64,000 bases of DNA from Epiperipatus broadwayi (lineage: Eukaryota > Onychophora > Udeonychophora > Euonychophora > Peripatidae). Shown in pieces: positions 34,256-47,105 of the stretch (the first letter of the stretch is position 1; the number at the start of each line of letters is the position of its first letter). Below the pieces are notes generated by a model. It saw only the letters and a list, made by a program, of their open reading frames with translations. It searched no databases and was not told where the DNA came from. The stretch covers positions 1,557,478 to 1,621,477 of the forward strand of contig JAQFVV010006238.1 in the NCBI GenBank assembly GCA_028023455.1. The letters are read 5' to 3'. The translations under genes were made by a program, and so were the position numbers.

Positions 34256-34801
34256 TTGTGATGATGGCAATTTAGATGTGATAATATATTGGACTATTTC
34301 CATCATCTATCATTAAATGTTGAATGTCTAGAAAATTTTAAACTTTACTTAAACTATTCAAATACAAGTTACTGCAATTATACACAAATAAACAACAGAT
34401 ATGTTTTGGATGGTATTATTCTCCACTCTTCTCTTCAGGTGTTGCTAGCTTAACCAGTGATGATATTAGCATAGGAGTCAAACTTACAACATCTTTAGTT
34501 TTTTGAATATTGCTTTTTAAGGTAATGCTCTAACCAGCATTGCCTTAAAATTTGATATTCAATAATCTAAAAATGTAAGTTTGATTCCTATGCTAATATT
34601 CCTGGTCAGGCTAGTAACACTTGAAGAAGAGTGGAAAGCAATATCATTCAAAACCATTATATATTCTCTACTAATCTCTGTTTTCTATTTATGTGTTATT
34701 ACCAACAGTTGTATTTGCAAAATTTAAATAAAATTCAAAATTTTCCAGACATTCAACATTCAATGATACATGATGGAAATAGTCCAACATATAATTAAAG
34801 T
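34256..34801. mobile_element. Fold-back element made of two inverted tRNA-SINE-like arms, copy 2
   Basis: Left arm (about 34279-34520) and right arm (about 34530-34800) are reverse complements at roughly 75-80 percent. For example, GGACTATTTCCATCAT and TTGAATGTCTAGAAAATTTT on the left pair with AAAATTTTCCAGACATTCAA and ATGATGGAAATAGTCC on the right. Each arm carries a B-box-like GTTTGATTCCTATGCT (left arm on the minus strand) and a CACTTGAAGAAGAGTGG tail block. This is best read as two copies of one tRNA-derived SINE inserted head to head. It is the same family as 8816-9345, with single-arm relatives at 42387 and 55385. Confidence 0.7.
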
Positions 34802-35144
34802 TAAGCCACTAAATGCCACATGATCACTATCTCTTATACTAGCACATAATTTTTATTAAACAAGGCAAAACTCTCCATAGAGTAGTGCCACCCTGTGCCA
34901 ACCAGAGTAATCAATTGATGCCAGAAGGCTTGTGCATAAAATCCCTATCTAGTGCCTACTCATCCAACATCCCCAGACTAGTTCCTGGCTTGTGACCTTC
35001 GTCAGTGAGGAGCCTTATCAAGTCTGGGGATATTGGATGAGTAGGCACTAGATAGGGATTTTATGCACAAGCCTTCTGGCATCCATTGATTACTCTGGTT
35101 GGCACAGGGTGGCACTAATGTATGGAGAATTTTGCCTTGTTTAA
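34802..35144. mobile_element. Hairpin (inverted-repeat) element, copy 2
   Basis: The arms are near-perfect reverse complements (left about 34850-34971, right about 35030-35144). They include the same landmarks as copy 1: GTAGTGCCACCCTGTGCCAA, ATCCCTATCTAGTGCCTACT and their complements. The loop of about 58 bp reads CCCCAGACTAGTTCCTGGCT and then CTTCGTCAGTGAGGAGCC. A 12-bp direct repeat TATAATTAAAGT abuts the element at 34790-34801 and 35145-35156. Right outer end truncated relative to the left, as in copy 1. No coding capacity. Confidence 0.85.
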
Positions 35145-35156
35145 TATAATTAAAGT

Positions 35157-37005
35157 GTATATTATAGAGAGAATAAATTTTAATATTTCATATTTGAAGT
35201 CTATCTATTATATGATGTTTGAGAATAATTATGTTAATATTGTGAAATGGTGTTTGACTTTATTGTCTTTTAATGTGATAGGTTTTATTTTTCTACCATT
35301 ATTTAATTTTTTCCCACTAACCCATACAGTTTTTGGTTTGTACCCTTGGCCATGTGTCTGTCCAGGTTTGAAATTATTGACTTAGGAGATAGATTTATGA
35401 ATGTGTGAATTTATGCATATTAGTCTATTTCAGTTTTTTAAAAGATTTATCAATTAAACAGACCTATATGTACTTATTGTGCCCCCCCCCCCCCACATTA
35501 TGGCCAGCTTTAAATAAAAAGAAATACAAATGTGTTGTTTGTGAATATCTGTGTAGATATTATGTATAATCACTTGAATAAAGTTAAAGATTAAAAAAAA
35601 GAACTACTAAGATATTAAAAAATATATTGTGACAGAGGAAAAAAGAGATAAAGTGATAGTTTTAATCCAGAAGTAATGGCAAATTCCAAACCTAATAGAT
35701 CCTAGATTTGAGGCTCACTTTGTGACCTCTGAGATGTAAATTGTAACCTCTGAGATGTAAATATTATTTGGCCTGTTAAGCAACTGATTTCCAGTTATTA
35801 TTTTATGAATATTTATCAAGAAATTTTTTTTTTAAAAGTATTTCATGAAAATATGGTAAAAGCTTATAATTATTAAATCTTTTGACACAATCGTTTTGTC
35901 AAAGTTATTTCTCCTATATGAATCTTAGGAATAAAATTATTTCAAATAGTTATATAAATAGACTAAAATTAATTAAAAGTACCTGGTTTTATGGTTTTTT
36001 TTTTTGATTTGTAATTTTTTTCTATTCTGACAATAAATCTTTCTCACCATCATTACAACTTTCAATTCTACTAAAAAATAAAATAAATATTCATTTTACC
36101 ACCTATAGTTTGATGCATTGAAATATTTTTTATATACTGTGTTACTTTTAAATATTACTGACAATAGAACATTTTAAAATTCTAAATATGTTTTACCAGC
36201 AGTAATTAATCCAATATATCAAAACAATACTTGGTAATTTTATTCGAATATTAGATATTTTTGAATTAGGGGTCTTTGGGGTAGTAATAGTCAATCTGTA
36301 TGTAGATCTAAGTGCTGCCAGATCAATATCTGTTCTTAATAATCATGTGGTCTCCTTATTCATATAATTTTAAATGTTAATAGGAGTAAGTTTATTTTTC
36401 CTCCATAACTTTAAATGACATTTTACTTGTTGAAATGAATTTGATTAATTAATATCAACATCATTCTATATCACTTCTGTTTGATATATTAATAGGAATA
36501 TTAAGAAAAAGTATAGCAAATAGATGAACACCAGGACAAAATAAAAAGAAAAGCAATAAAGATAAAAGTATAAAATTATATTTCTTAAGTAGGATTGTTA
36601 GAACAAAAAAAAATGAAACTCACTTAAAGACAAGACATGCAATTTGTAGTTGAACAAGTATATACTGAACAATGGCATCTCAAGATCATTAAGCTTGTAC
36701 TTGCTATATTCTTATAAGGATTGTACAATATTTAAAAAGATAGGGTTAAAAAATAAGTTGCAAAAATAATTTTTTTAAGAGAAAGGAAGAAAATTATTTA
36801 AGCCTGGATTCTTTGGATATTTAAAAAACAATTCAATACAAAAATTACAGTAGCCCAGAGACTTTATTGCAACATGGTTATGTTTTTATTATTTGAATGT
36901 TTTTATCTATCATATTTAGGATTTAAAAAATTCATCCTTCCCACTTTTGATTGTAGTTTACTGTGTATACAGATTATGCCATTGAATTTTTTGCCTGAAA
37001 ACGTG
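35157..37005. other. AT-rich non-coding stretch, nothing recognised
   Basis: Contains a 13-C run at 35482-35494. A short duplicated phrase, AACCTCTGAGATGTAAAT, occurs near 35745. The 87-codon frame at 35122-35385 starts inside the hairpin arm and has hydrophobic, chance-like composition. Confidence 0.5.
35482..35494. repeat. Poly(C) run of 13
   Basis: Longest uninterrupted C run in the window, set in strongly AT-rich DNA. Confidence 0.95.
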
Positions 37006-37083
37006 GAGGGAACAAACCACAAGGGCAATGTGTATATTCAATAAGAGGGAACAAACCACAAGGGCAATGTGTATATTCAATAA
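37006..37083. repeat. Perfect 39-bp tandem duplication
   Basis: The unit beginning GAGGGAACAAACCACAAGGG and ending TTCAATAA occurs at 37006-37044 and 37045-37083 without a single difference. Perfect identity implies a very recent event or an assembly artefact. Confidence 0.97.
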
Positions 37084-37093
37084 TATTTGATGA

Positions 37094-37428
37094 CTGCTGT
37101 TGTGTTTTTATATTAAAGCTTCTATATATAAACAGTTTAAACATTGTAACTAATTTACTAATCTTTTGATTTTTTTGGTGTGGCTGTTGAGTACATAGTC
37201 TTTGGAGTCTAATTAATACTCATCTATATAGATATTGACTTAAATTCTTACTCTAATACTGCTGTTGTGTTTTGATATTAAAGCTTCTATATATAAACAG
37301 TTTAAACTTTGTAACTAATTCTACCAATCTTTTGATTTTTTTGGTGTGGCTGTTGAGTACATACATAGTCTCTCAAGTGTAATAAATACTCATCTATATA
37401 GATATTGACTTTAATTCTTACTTTAATA
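37094..37428. repeat. Tandem duplication, 165-bp unit, two copies
   Basis: CTGCTGTTGTGTTTT begins at 37094 and 37259. Both units share AGCTTCTATATATAAACAGT, TTTTTTGGTGTGGCTGTTGA and CATCTATATAGATATTGACT, with about 8-10 percent divergence including a 4-bp ACAT gain in unit 2. It lies right after the 39-bp duplication, so this spot has duplicated at least twice. Confidence 0.93.
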
Positions 37429-39064
37429 TTAATTACACTTGTAATCTTTTTTTGTTTTGGTTAATCTAATAATATATAACTATTATGTATTTTAATATTA
37501 CTTTATCTATCTATATATATATTAAACTAGTTTAAGCTGACACGAAAGTGAAAGGCCATAAAAATAAAGAATAAAATGAACATGCTATCTTTTTTGGAAA
37601 GAAAGAGAAGAGAAAAATTAAAGAATCTCTTTTAATAAACATTATGATTCTGAAGATTTGAAAGTTGTTTTGATATTTAAAATAATTGGAATGTGAGCTG
37701 AAATTATGGGAAGGCAGGATAATATATATTTATTTTATGTTGCGTTATTTTGCATTTGAGAAATACAATGGTCTAATATAATAAATATATTAATTTGTCC
37801 ATAATGTTGCTTCCATAATTACTTTCGGCTTTGTGTATGTGTGTGTCTATATATAGTGTGATACACATTTATGTGCATGCGTGTATATATTGTGTGGTAC
37901 ACATTCAGTTTGATATCGTGTGTGTTAAGTAAGTCTGACTTCAATCATTTCTAAGGCAGGTCATTTGGTGTTCAAGCATGAAAATGATGGGCTGAATATA
38001 ATAGTGTTATTCATTTCACTGATCTGAGTTTTTTTTTTACCTCTGAATTATTAAACGTTGCTTTAAAGAAATAACATGTTTATTTAAATATCTCTGGAAA
38101 ACTTTTTTTTTTTTTTGCTGCTGAATAATGGTGCCATCTAATTTGCAGTATATCTCTATTATGGTAATTCATGCATTGAAATATAATAAATTAAAGGTTA
38201 TTCTAATACTCCTTTATTTTCAGAGAAAATATGGGAAATATTAAATATAATTTTAATACATTTTCAGTACTGAACTCTCCTCTGAAAAATAACTGTTATA
38301 TTCATAATATTTAATGTTTTCAACATTTTTTTCATATCTGAAAATTTAATTCTGAATAATTAGCTACTACACCATTTGAGACATTATAGAATACAAAGAA
38401 GATGTGAATTATGGTATTTTAATATTAATGAAGATAATTTATAATTTGTAATAATAACAGTGAAAATAATAATTTAATGAAAAATTATTTCATAGTCAAA
38501 AGTTTCTGATGCGAATGCTATGCAGCAAGAATAATGATATCAGGAGCAAAAAGAGGAAAATATATATGATGTGACATTGACATATGACTTAGCAAATCAT
38601 TGTTTACATCTATCTCTGGACTGAATTAGTATCTGGTAGTTATCTAGAAAAGTCTATCAATGAGACTGTCTTCTTTCAGTTGTTCAACATCTTGGTTCAA
38701 TCTTATTATTTGGGCTGTATTATTGTGATATTTTTTTATTTCCATCATTAACCACTAAAAGAATATGTAAACAACTGAAAATTGTTTGATTGCTGGGGTG
38801 CAGGAATTGTTTTTAAATAACCATGTCATCTTCCAAAATGATAATGTTCCAATTTATATTCAACTTGCATTTATTTATTGAAAGTGTATATATATCTTTT
38901 GTGGTCTTATCATTCTGTAGATTTTAATACTTGGCCTGTTATGGCCAGCTTTGTATAGTGAGCATTTCTTCTTTATCAATATTTTATAGAGCATGTAAAG
39001 TTTTTCTCCATGGTGATAGCCTAGGGTCATTGCCTTTTGTTCATAATAAATGATATTTAACAAA
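37429..39064. other. AT-rich non-coding stretch, nothing recognised
   Basis: Includes TATATA and TGTGTG runs at 37830-37920. No ORF of interest. Confidence 0.5.
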
Positions 39065-39215
39065 TATTGATCTATATAGTTGTGGGCAAACACAAAACAT
39101 GAACCACACAGTTCATGACTGTTAAATCTACATATCTGCAATGGCAGAATTTAAAAACTTAATAAATCTACAATGATTCAGTCTCCTGATTGGAATCTCC
39201 ACATATTTCTTTATG
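39065..39215 (+). repeat. Interspersed repeat, related to 12316-12460
   Basis: GATCTATATAGTTGTGGGCA, CTGTTAAATCTACATATCTG, CAATGGCAGAATTTAAA and CCTGATTGGAATCTCCACA follow the same order as at 12316-12460, on the same strand. The class is unknown. The minus-strand 88-codon frame across it has no meaning I can assign. Confidence 0.6.
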
Positions 39216-39634
39216 ATATTTTGCTAATATGGTAAATAGTTAATAATATGTGCTATATAATTGTATTCCTCTATATTCATTCTGTTGTTTTTAAGCAAAT
39301 GGAGTACATTTATCCCACAGATAGAAGAATCCTGCTGGATCTACCATTTGTCTAATTTCTGTACTTTCACAAGAATATTTTTTAATACTATGCCATCATC
39401 AGTTAAAATTTTCACTTGTAGTTACTCTTAATATTAGTACCAATTTTTGAATTTTTATTATTGTGATTTTATTATTGTTTGTCAGTTTTATTTCTATTTG
39501 TGATTGTTACAAATAGCATGATATCTGCCTGAATGTTGCTCAGTAGGAATCCTTTCACATCCAAGGGAAAGTAATTACTGTTATAATCATTTAAATTGTT
39601 AGTATTTGTTATTTATTCACTCTTTGATGATTAG

Positions 39635-39735
39635 TGGAGTAGTAAGTGGCCGACCCTGAACTCAAAAGTCCTAGGTCATGGTTCAGCTCTGTCATTTTTT
39701 GTGTTTGAGCTCCCAAATGATAAAGTATTTGATTA
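39635..39735 (+). mobile_element. Decayed tRNA-derived SINE
   Basis: An A-box-like TGGAGTAGTAAGTGG is followed 33 bases later by a B-box-like GGTTCAGCTCTG, then a T-rich segment. The order and spacing fit a tRNA-headed SINE; no duplication or tail was visible. Confidence 0.45.
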
Positions 39736-42386
39736 TTTTTTTGTATAATTTTTCAATATTTTTTTAGTGATATATATATAGGAGATTTCTGTAAAATTAT
39801 GAGAACTTTTATGAGTGTTTCTTGAATACTATTTCAATATTCATCTCATTTAGTAGATGATCTGTAAAAATTAGAGAAAGTAATGAATGGAACAAACCAA
39901 GTGAAAGAATTATTGGCAAGAATTTTTAAATAAAATTTTGGCAATAAATCATAAGTAAACATGACACAGTATGCATTAAAAGTTGAAAAAGTCACAAATG
40001 TAATTTTTTTTAATTTGTGCAATAGAATAATATAATTTTTTTTAATCCTTTAATGCTGACACACACACACACATATATATATAAGAGGAGGCTTATGATA
40101 CAATCATTAATACATTTGCCTACAATTCTCATTTCTTGATTTATTGAATTTGAAATAAATTTCAAATGAGATGGGGGTAGCTGAACAAACTGGTCAGTAA
40201 ATCGGTCTTTATCAGTTTTTTTTATCTAGAGAGTAAAACAGAAAAAAATATTGTTATATGACTTATTGACACACTGTCAATGTGCCTGTGGTCAATATTG
40301 TGCTTGCTCTATGTGAATGGTTGCATTACTGTAAATTATTCAAAGATGCTTTGTCTTTATAATATTTTACTATATATGTATAATGATGGATTTATAAACT
40401 GTCCATCCATGCACTGCTCTATTTATTTCTAGAATTCTTCAAACATAAAATGAGCTCACTTACACTCTCATTTTCCAGTTTACATTAGAATAATCCATAG
40501 AAGACCAACATCCTAATGTGCTGATAATAATAAAGTCACATTCAATATCACTTAATTGTTTTTAAAAGCAAATTCAAGTAGAATTATTTTTCTTTAGCAA
40601 AAGCTAATTTTGGCAGTAGAAGAAAGTGCATTGATATAAATAGTGTATTGATCCAATGATTGATTACTTATTATTTGTACTGTATTAATTAGCATATATG
40701 TAATATACTTTTGGTTATGTTTCCTGACTTTTATTGTGATTGATAGAATAATATACAATTATGTAACATGCAAACATAAGTTGTAATAGTTTGAAAGCCA
40801 TCTTTTTGACACAATTCATTCTAGTGTTCCTATCTTTGTAACTACACCATAAATTTGAAGTGCCTATTATATCAATAAAATTATGCAATATATTGTATTT
40901 AGGGGATGAGAAATATTGACAACCCATAACTAATGATAGTTAACTGTTATTTCTCAGATACAGTGTCCTCTGTTCCAGTTATTCATTTGGCTTGTTGCAG
41001 TGGATTGACATTCACAACTTATTTATAAAAACATGACAATATTACATAAGATTTGATAGAATGCAGTCTAAATATGTTTTGCTGCTTTTACAAAGGGAAA
41101 CCTCTAATATTTATAATGGCAAATTAAACAAATTCCATCTAGTAAGATACACGTTTATCTTGATAAATAAGGATAATTGTTTTTCCAAAATACATCATAA
41201 AAATGAAAGATTTTATATAAATATAGGCAATTGTAATGACTTTTTATGGGGGGGGGGGGAATTAATTTATTTCTTTAGATTTAAAATATATAAAAATAAG
41301 TGTAAATATATATATAATTTTTCATTGACAGTATGCCATTTTTCAATTTACATAGTAGGTGAATATAATTTGTTAAATTAAAGCATTACGGAAAAAAACC
41401 TTACCACAATATACATTTTAAAATTAAAAAAAAAAGGTCATTGCATTTAAAAATTTATTTTTGATACACTTTTATGTTCTACTATCACAGTTTTTTTTTG
41501 TATTTTTGTGATATCTCACCAAAAATATTTTTTTCGTTATTGTTAATTGCTTTTTAAAAACACTTCACAAATTTATTTTCCACAAATATAGTGAAATTAA
41601 ATTAATATGCAGTTGATGTTGAAGTTTTAATAATATGAATGATTAAATCTTTTTATTTTGCTAATACTTTAAAAGTGTCTTTTTTATATTTACAATAAAA
41701 TTGACCATTATCTGGCAACAAATTATGAAATAATTGACTTAAAATTGAGGAAGTAAATGATATTCTTAACCTATTTTTAGTTACATCTGATCATATAAAA
41801 TTGATCATTAATTACATAGTGCACAAAATCATTCATCCTCCCAAAATAATTTACAATTACAATGATTATATTTCATAAGAATTTTAATTTAAAAATTAAG
41901 TGAATATATTTACCTAATGAGCATATTTTAAAATGTAATATTATTACAGTTAGCTTTTTATTCATGATCTAAATATGTATAATTTGAAAAGTGAATCATT
42001 AGATGGCAGGTTGAAATTTTCATGTTATTAATGTTGTAAACAGTTATAATTATTACTTGAAATCAGGAATATGTTTGTACTGCTAACACAGAGATCAGTT
42101 CAGGAAATCATGTGCTGGTGTTTGCAGCTATTGATTGCAATGCCTTATTTTTGTTGACATGTTGTACTTAATGTGTATGTAGAGAGAAGAAAGATGGTCA
42201 TTATTGTAGAGATACTAAAGTAGTTTAAACTAATCCTCTATATGTTCAGATTCATTAATGTTCTATTGAGAAGGAATTGTTGTTCTTAGCTATTGCTTCA
42301 TTTTTTTATTTTGATAACTTTGCAATAACTGAGTTAAGATTGCATTCTCATCAGAACTCTTAATTTCCATATTTAATGATATTATT
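39736..42386. other. AT-rich non-coding stretch, nothing recognised
   Basis: Contains (CA)n/(TA)n at 40062-40083 and a 12-G run at 41248-41259. A 106-codon frame at 41061-41381 runs across the G run (glycine stretch) and has no recognisable domain. Confidence 0.5.
41248..41259. repeat. Poly(G) run of 12
   Basis: The only long G run on this strand; equivalent to a C run on the other. Confidence 0.95.
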
Positions 42387-42545
42387 CTCTCTTCTTCAAG
42401 TATTTCTGGCCTGACTAATTACAGTATTAGCATAGAGTATAAATCTGCAACTTTTAGATTTATAAATACTTAATTTTTTTGATGTGAAACTTTATAAGTG
42501 TTGCATTCCATCCCAGAGTGATTCAATTGTGCCATTTCTCACATA
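42387..42545 (-). mobile_element. Single arm of the fold-back SINE family
   Basis: CTCTTCTTCAAGTATTTCTG, GGCCTGACTAATT, TATTAGCATAGAGTATAAAT and CAACTTTTAGATT match, in order, the left arm of 34256-34801. Unlike that locus, no inverted partner follows. This supports the idea that the palindromes are two independent copies of a monomeric SINE. Confidence 0.55.
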
Positions 42546-45500
42546 TGTTTTACAGCAAAAATTTGAATTTAAATGTGTTTTGCTTTATTTTAGTTTTAAT
42601 TAAAATAGTTAGATGTCAGTATTTTTCAATGAAAAGTCATTTCAGGGAGATTATTCATTCCATCTTTACTAAAAGATATTCCTGGGGTTGATGGAACTTT
42701 GGATTGTGAGAAACTGGAAAATGCCATTTTAAACAATTGATTTACTTTATTTATTTGAATATATTTGATGTTAGCAGGAAAATTCTCAATTGGAAATTTA
42801 CTAATGACAAATTAGAAGTGTCTATTGTTAAATAAGAAATGTCCCCTGACAAACAGAACATTATTTTTTTTTTTTGTAATTATAAGTTGTATTTTAATGT
42901 TTTAAAGAATAATTTTATTACTTGAATATATATTTTTTTACCAAAAATTAACTTATTGCTAAAAATTTAATGGGGAATTTATTTATTTATTTTACTGTTA
43001 AATTAATGTTTTTAGCTGAAAGTAAAGATGAATCCTTTTATTTTGATTGTCTATTTCTGTTTATTACTCATTTTTGTTTATTTGCAATGTTGTTGTATTA
43101 TTTTAAAAATTCCTTTTTGTTTTTGAAGTGGTAATTTGTGAAAAATGTAAGTGTTAATTCGAAGATATGTTTTTTCTTGTTAAAAGTATTAAACACAAAA
43201 AATAAGTAGGCTGTTCATATCATCAAAGCTAAAGGATTAATCTGATGAATTCTCCAAGTCATATAGAAACATTCTTGACAGAACTTATTTTTCTACTCAG
43301 GAGAGTTTCTGACTTGCATGTGATATATGTGAAAGTGTTTGTGTATTTTAAATTGGATTTGTGTAGTCATTGCAAAACTCACTTTCTTGTTGATATTGGT
43401 CCTTTTTATATCTTTCTCTCTTTTTTCTGGAGATAGAATTACTTTATTAGTGTTTGCTAACTGAAAGTTTAGTAACATAAGATGCCAAGGAAAGGAACAT
43501 TCTTACAAAGCATAAAAATAATACTGTCTATTTCTGGCAATTTTGAGGTGATATTGTGTATTTTATTTTACTTATCTTTCAATTGCAGTTTTTGTGAGAA
43601 TTCTAACTAAAAGAAATATTACTTTTTGCCAAAATGAAAGCAGAATCAAATGCATTAGTACAGAACTGAAAATTAACACAAAATTTGAATGTTTGTGTAT
43701 ACTGTGATGCCTGCTCTATAAATTGAAACTTAGAAAAAACAACAACTTTCCAACTAATTCAAAAATTACACTCACTTATCAAAAAATGTTGCTATGGTTT
43801 TGTATATGGAGTATAAGATTGATATGAAATGGATTATAGAAAAGAGTTGTACTAAGCATACAGAAGTTTTTATACCCCCCCCCCCCAGATGCCTTTATAC
43901 TATTAAGGAGTGGTTTTAGAGGAATTTCAAATGAAATATTATGGAAGAGAAGTGTGTAAAAAAGTGTCAGGTTTGACATTATTACAGCATTCTTAGAAAA
44001 AGAATATATAATGAGGCTCCAAAGTATATATCATATAAATGCTGATATGGAAGCAGAACTTAGCATCCTTTGGATAAAGCTATAGATGATGAAATATAGA
44101 GACATGAAAAGACATGGGGGTAAACTAAATATATTGCTGAAGTTCAAGAAGTGTGAAAAGGACTTGATGTAGCTAATGCTGATTGAAAAAAGTTAAATAA
44201 TAGTAACAATATCAACAACAACAATGCAAACATGTTTATGGCTTGAATTATGAATAAATTAAGTTGCATTTCAACACATGCAGTCCAAATATTTAATGAC
44301 CTTTACTTTCAAAAATGAAAAATTGGGGATGCTATTTATTGTTTGTCATCATGCAAAATCCAAGATGAAATCAATGAAGTTATTCAAATAATTAGGATAA
44401 AAATGTTATAAAAGTAAATGTTAGTAAAAGAAATGCTGATTTCTTAAAGGAGAAAATATTACATCTGTGTGAAGGGCTGACATCTGTTTCTGTTCAAAGA
44501 GGCATCCATTAACCTATGATATAGAAACTTTAATGAAGAAGTTAATTGAAATAGATCATAACAGTCATTCAATAGAGCAGTTTGAGATTTTCTAGTTTTA
44601 TCTATCCAGGGATCTTTATTTCTTAGGCCACACATCATTTAAAAATTGATATTATTTTTACAATAAGTGTCAATGATTATGATCAAATAAGATTTTTGAT
44701 AAGATAGCAAATGAAACACAGAAATTTATTCAGAATTCCTGTGACTTATGAACTCACACCTGTATTGAACTTTGAACTTCATTGACGCTGTGCATGTTAC
44801 TACAGTTATTCAAAATATTCATTACTATATTTTTGTAATTTTTTATTTTATTTAAAATACACAATTTAATTTCTTAATATATATAGTTTAAAAAAGCAAA
44901 TTTAAAACAAGATGAGAGTTATAATTATTATTATATTGCTTTTATTATTATATACAAAACGAATTAGCAAGCAAAATTACAATTTTCCTTATTTCTTTTA
45001 AAAACAATTTTTTTTTCATTGATTTTGAAAGATGTGAAGAAAGTTGTAAAGTTATCTTAACGTCTATTAGATGCAAAGTTCATCTTTCTTTCTGCCTCTT
45101 ACATTTATTTTCTATAGTAGTAATTATTGGTTAATTGAAGCTTGGTTGCTAAGCAATCACGATTGCCTGCATCCTCAAAGCAATATGGGAAAACAAGTTC
45201 TAAATTATTAAAAGTTTTCTTTTAGTTTGAAATCAGCTGATGTATAAATAATTTGTATAAAACATCTAAAATTAACACTTTTAGCAATTTAATATTCTTC
45301 GGTAATTAAACAGTTTGAAAAGGCAATATAGATATAAGTTTTAATACAGCTTGAATAATTGAATAAATGTTTATATATATTAAAACAAATCACAAATTGA
45401 TTATTCCAAGTGCTTGCAAACTTATGTAGTCATGAAGTTTTATTTTAACAAGTCTACTATTCTTTTGTGAAATTTTTAAAAGTAGTTTATATTTGAGTGT

Positions 45501-46070
45501 AATAACATTATTAAACTGATATTAAATGTGGTTTAGTATTAGATCTAGATGATTATTGTAGCTTAGGTTCACAACTTTAGAGCATTAGAAAATTTCATGT
45601 CAATTGTTTGTATAATAGAATGCAAATATAAAATTGATGCTGACTGATATAATGGAGTAACAATATTTTCTTTTATAAGTTTTAAGCTAGAATCTGGTCC
45701 ATGGATTTGCTTATGAGAACATGAGAAAATTCGATGATAATTTTTAGAAACTTCTAGTATTTTTCATGTTAAAAATATAATCTCAAATTTTTTCTACCAT
45801 ATACTTTGTTTTATGGGGAGAGAAAAAATGCTCTTACATAAAAATTTAATCTATTTGACTTTTTTTTTTTTGGAAAATAAGAAATTTCAGTTTTATGCAA
45901 ATTTACTAATATGATCCTCACAGTACTCCATATTAAACTAAGCTAATCTTAATTTCAGACACTAACTGTTTTTTCCAAAAGTGTATATACCTTTTTATTT
46001 TAAACATTTTAGGAGCAGTAATTTACTTTCTCAACATTTATTGGAAGTTTGAGTAATCAATAAATACATC
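42546..46070. other. AT-rich non-coding stretch, nothing firm
   Basis: A 12-C run lies at 43875-43886. A somewhat more complex, A/G-biased patch at 43990-44210 and 44440-44620 might be old transposon sequence, but its translations show no motif I can name. Confidence 0.45.
43875..43886. repeat. Poly(C) run of 12
   Basis: Uninterrupted run of 12 C in AT-rich flanks. Confidence 0.95.
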
Positions 46071-46130
46071 CAGACTTGCTGTGGGTTTCTGGCCTTGTGC
46101 CATTGATGAATTTTGTACTTATTCTTAAAC
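46071..46130. repeat. Possible decayed hairpin-loop fragment
   Basis: AGACTTGCTGTGGGTTTCTG, GGCCTTGTGCC and ATTGATGAATTTTGTACTT resemble the loop of the 34802 hairpin (GACTAGTTCCTGGCTTGTGA, then CGTCAGTGAGGAGC). Arms are not recognisable, so this is tentative. Confidence 0.25.
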
Positions 46131-47067
46131 ATCCTACAGCTATTTTCAACATCTTCTTAGTATCAAGTTAATGTCATGAAATTCTAAAATAACCTAAGGT
46201 TTTTGAATCCAATTCAACCTGCTCAAAAACTTTTTTATTTATCTGATATTAAGCCACCTACTATGTATTTTAAGATATATTTAATATTTCCAGTCCATCA
46301 CACATTTTTAAAACATATTAATTAATATATCTAATCAAACAAATGAATATTATCTTATATGTTTCAAGTGTATAGGATGGAAGTTTTAAGTATACCTTAA
46401 AAGATAAGGGAAAAGAATATTGGAGTTGAGATATTCTTCGTGTTTATGTATAATTAAAAAAACCCAGTTATATTAATCCTAACTGATATTTAATGTTTAT
46501 ATTTAGACTTGGGATAACTAGTAGTTTAAATAAATGATTAACAAATAATCATGCTTGATATCAAAATGTGTAACTATATATTTTAATGACTTTTATTCGT
46601 AGTTTGTATACAGAATGTAGACATGTTATGTATATGTATTGCATATATTTTTAGTATATGTAGTACATTTACACATTTATGTCTGTATCCAAAACATATA
46701 ATATGATTCATTGCTGCCACAAATTTCTGTGTTTATGTTGCAACTTGGCATCAGAGGTCATAAAACAATGGCTTGCTATATATGTTCTATATATAAATGT
46801 TTTATTAAAATTCAATATATTTTATTTATCATCAATAACTTTCAAATTTTATTTGAATAAAGGACTTCCCCCCTTTTGTTTTGTTTTGCAAAGTTTTTTA
46901 AAAACAGCTGTTTTTCAAATTTAAAACATTTGTCTTATTTATAAATAAATCATACATTATATTAATTATTTATTACAGAGTTACTGTTTATTTATTTTTA
47001 AAAAAATGTGTATCTTTACATATTGAAAAAACACTGCCATGCATTTTTTTAATTTTTATATATATAC
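46131..47067. other. AT-rich non-coding stretch, nothing recognised
   Basis: An 81-codon frame at 46679-46924 looks like chance. No other structure was seen. Confidence 0.5.
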
Positions 47068-47105
47068 CAGTTTCAACTAACTAGCTGTCATCTTCTTCGG
47101 ACGTG
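47068..47105 (+). repeat. Interspersed repeat core resembling the hairpin loop at 59980
   Basis: CAGTTTCAACTAACTAGCTG, then TCATCTTCTTCGGACGTG, lines up with CAGTTTCAACTGACCTGCAG, TCTTGATCAGAGCGATC in the hairpin at 59911-60121. The flanks are AT-rich with no matching arms. Confidence 0.45.

Noticed and set aside
37006-37083. CRISPR-like direct repeats
   Set aside because: Only two adjacent units without spacers, in eukaryotic DNA.
41061-41381. 106-codon open frame with a glycine stretch
   Set aside because: The glycines come from a 12-G homopolymer, and the remainder is chance-like.
45144-45160. Second RFX-like site, GGTTGCTAAGCAATC
   Set aside because: The second half-site departs from the consensus and the spacing is wrong; only a palindromic resemblance.
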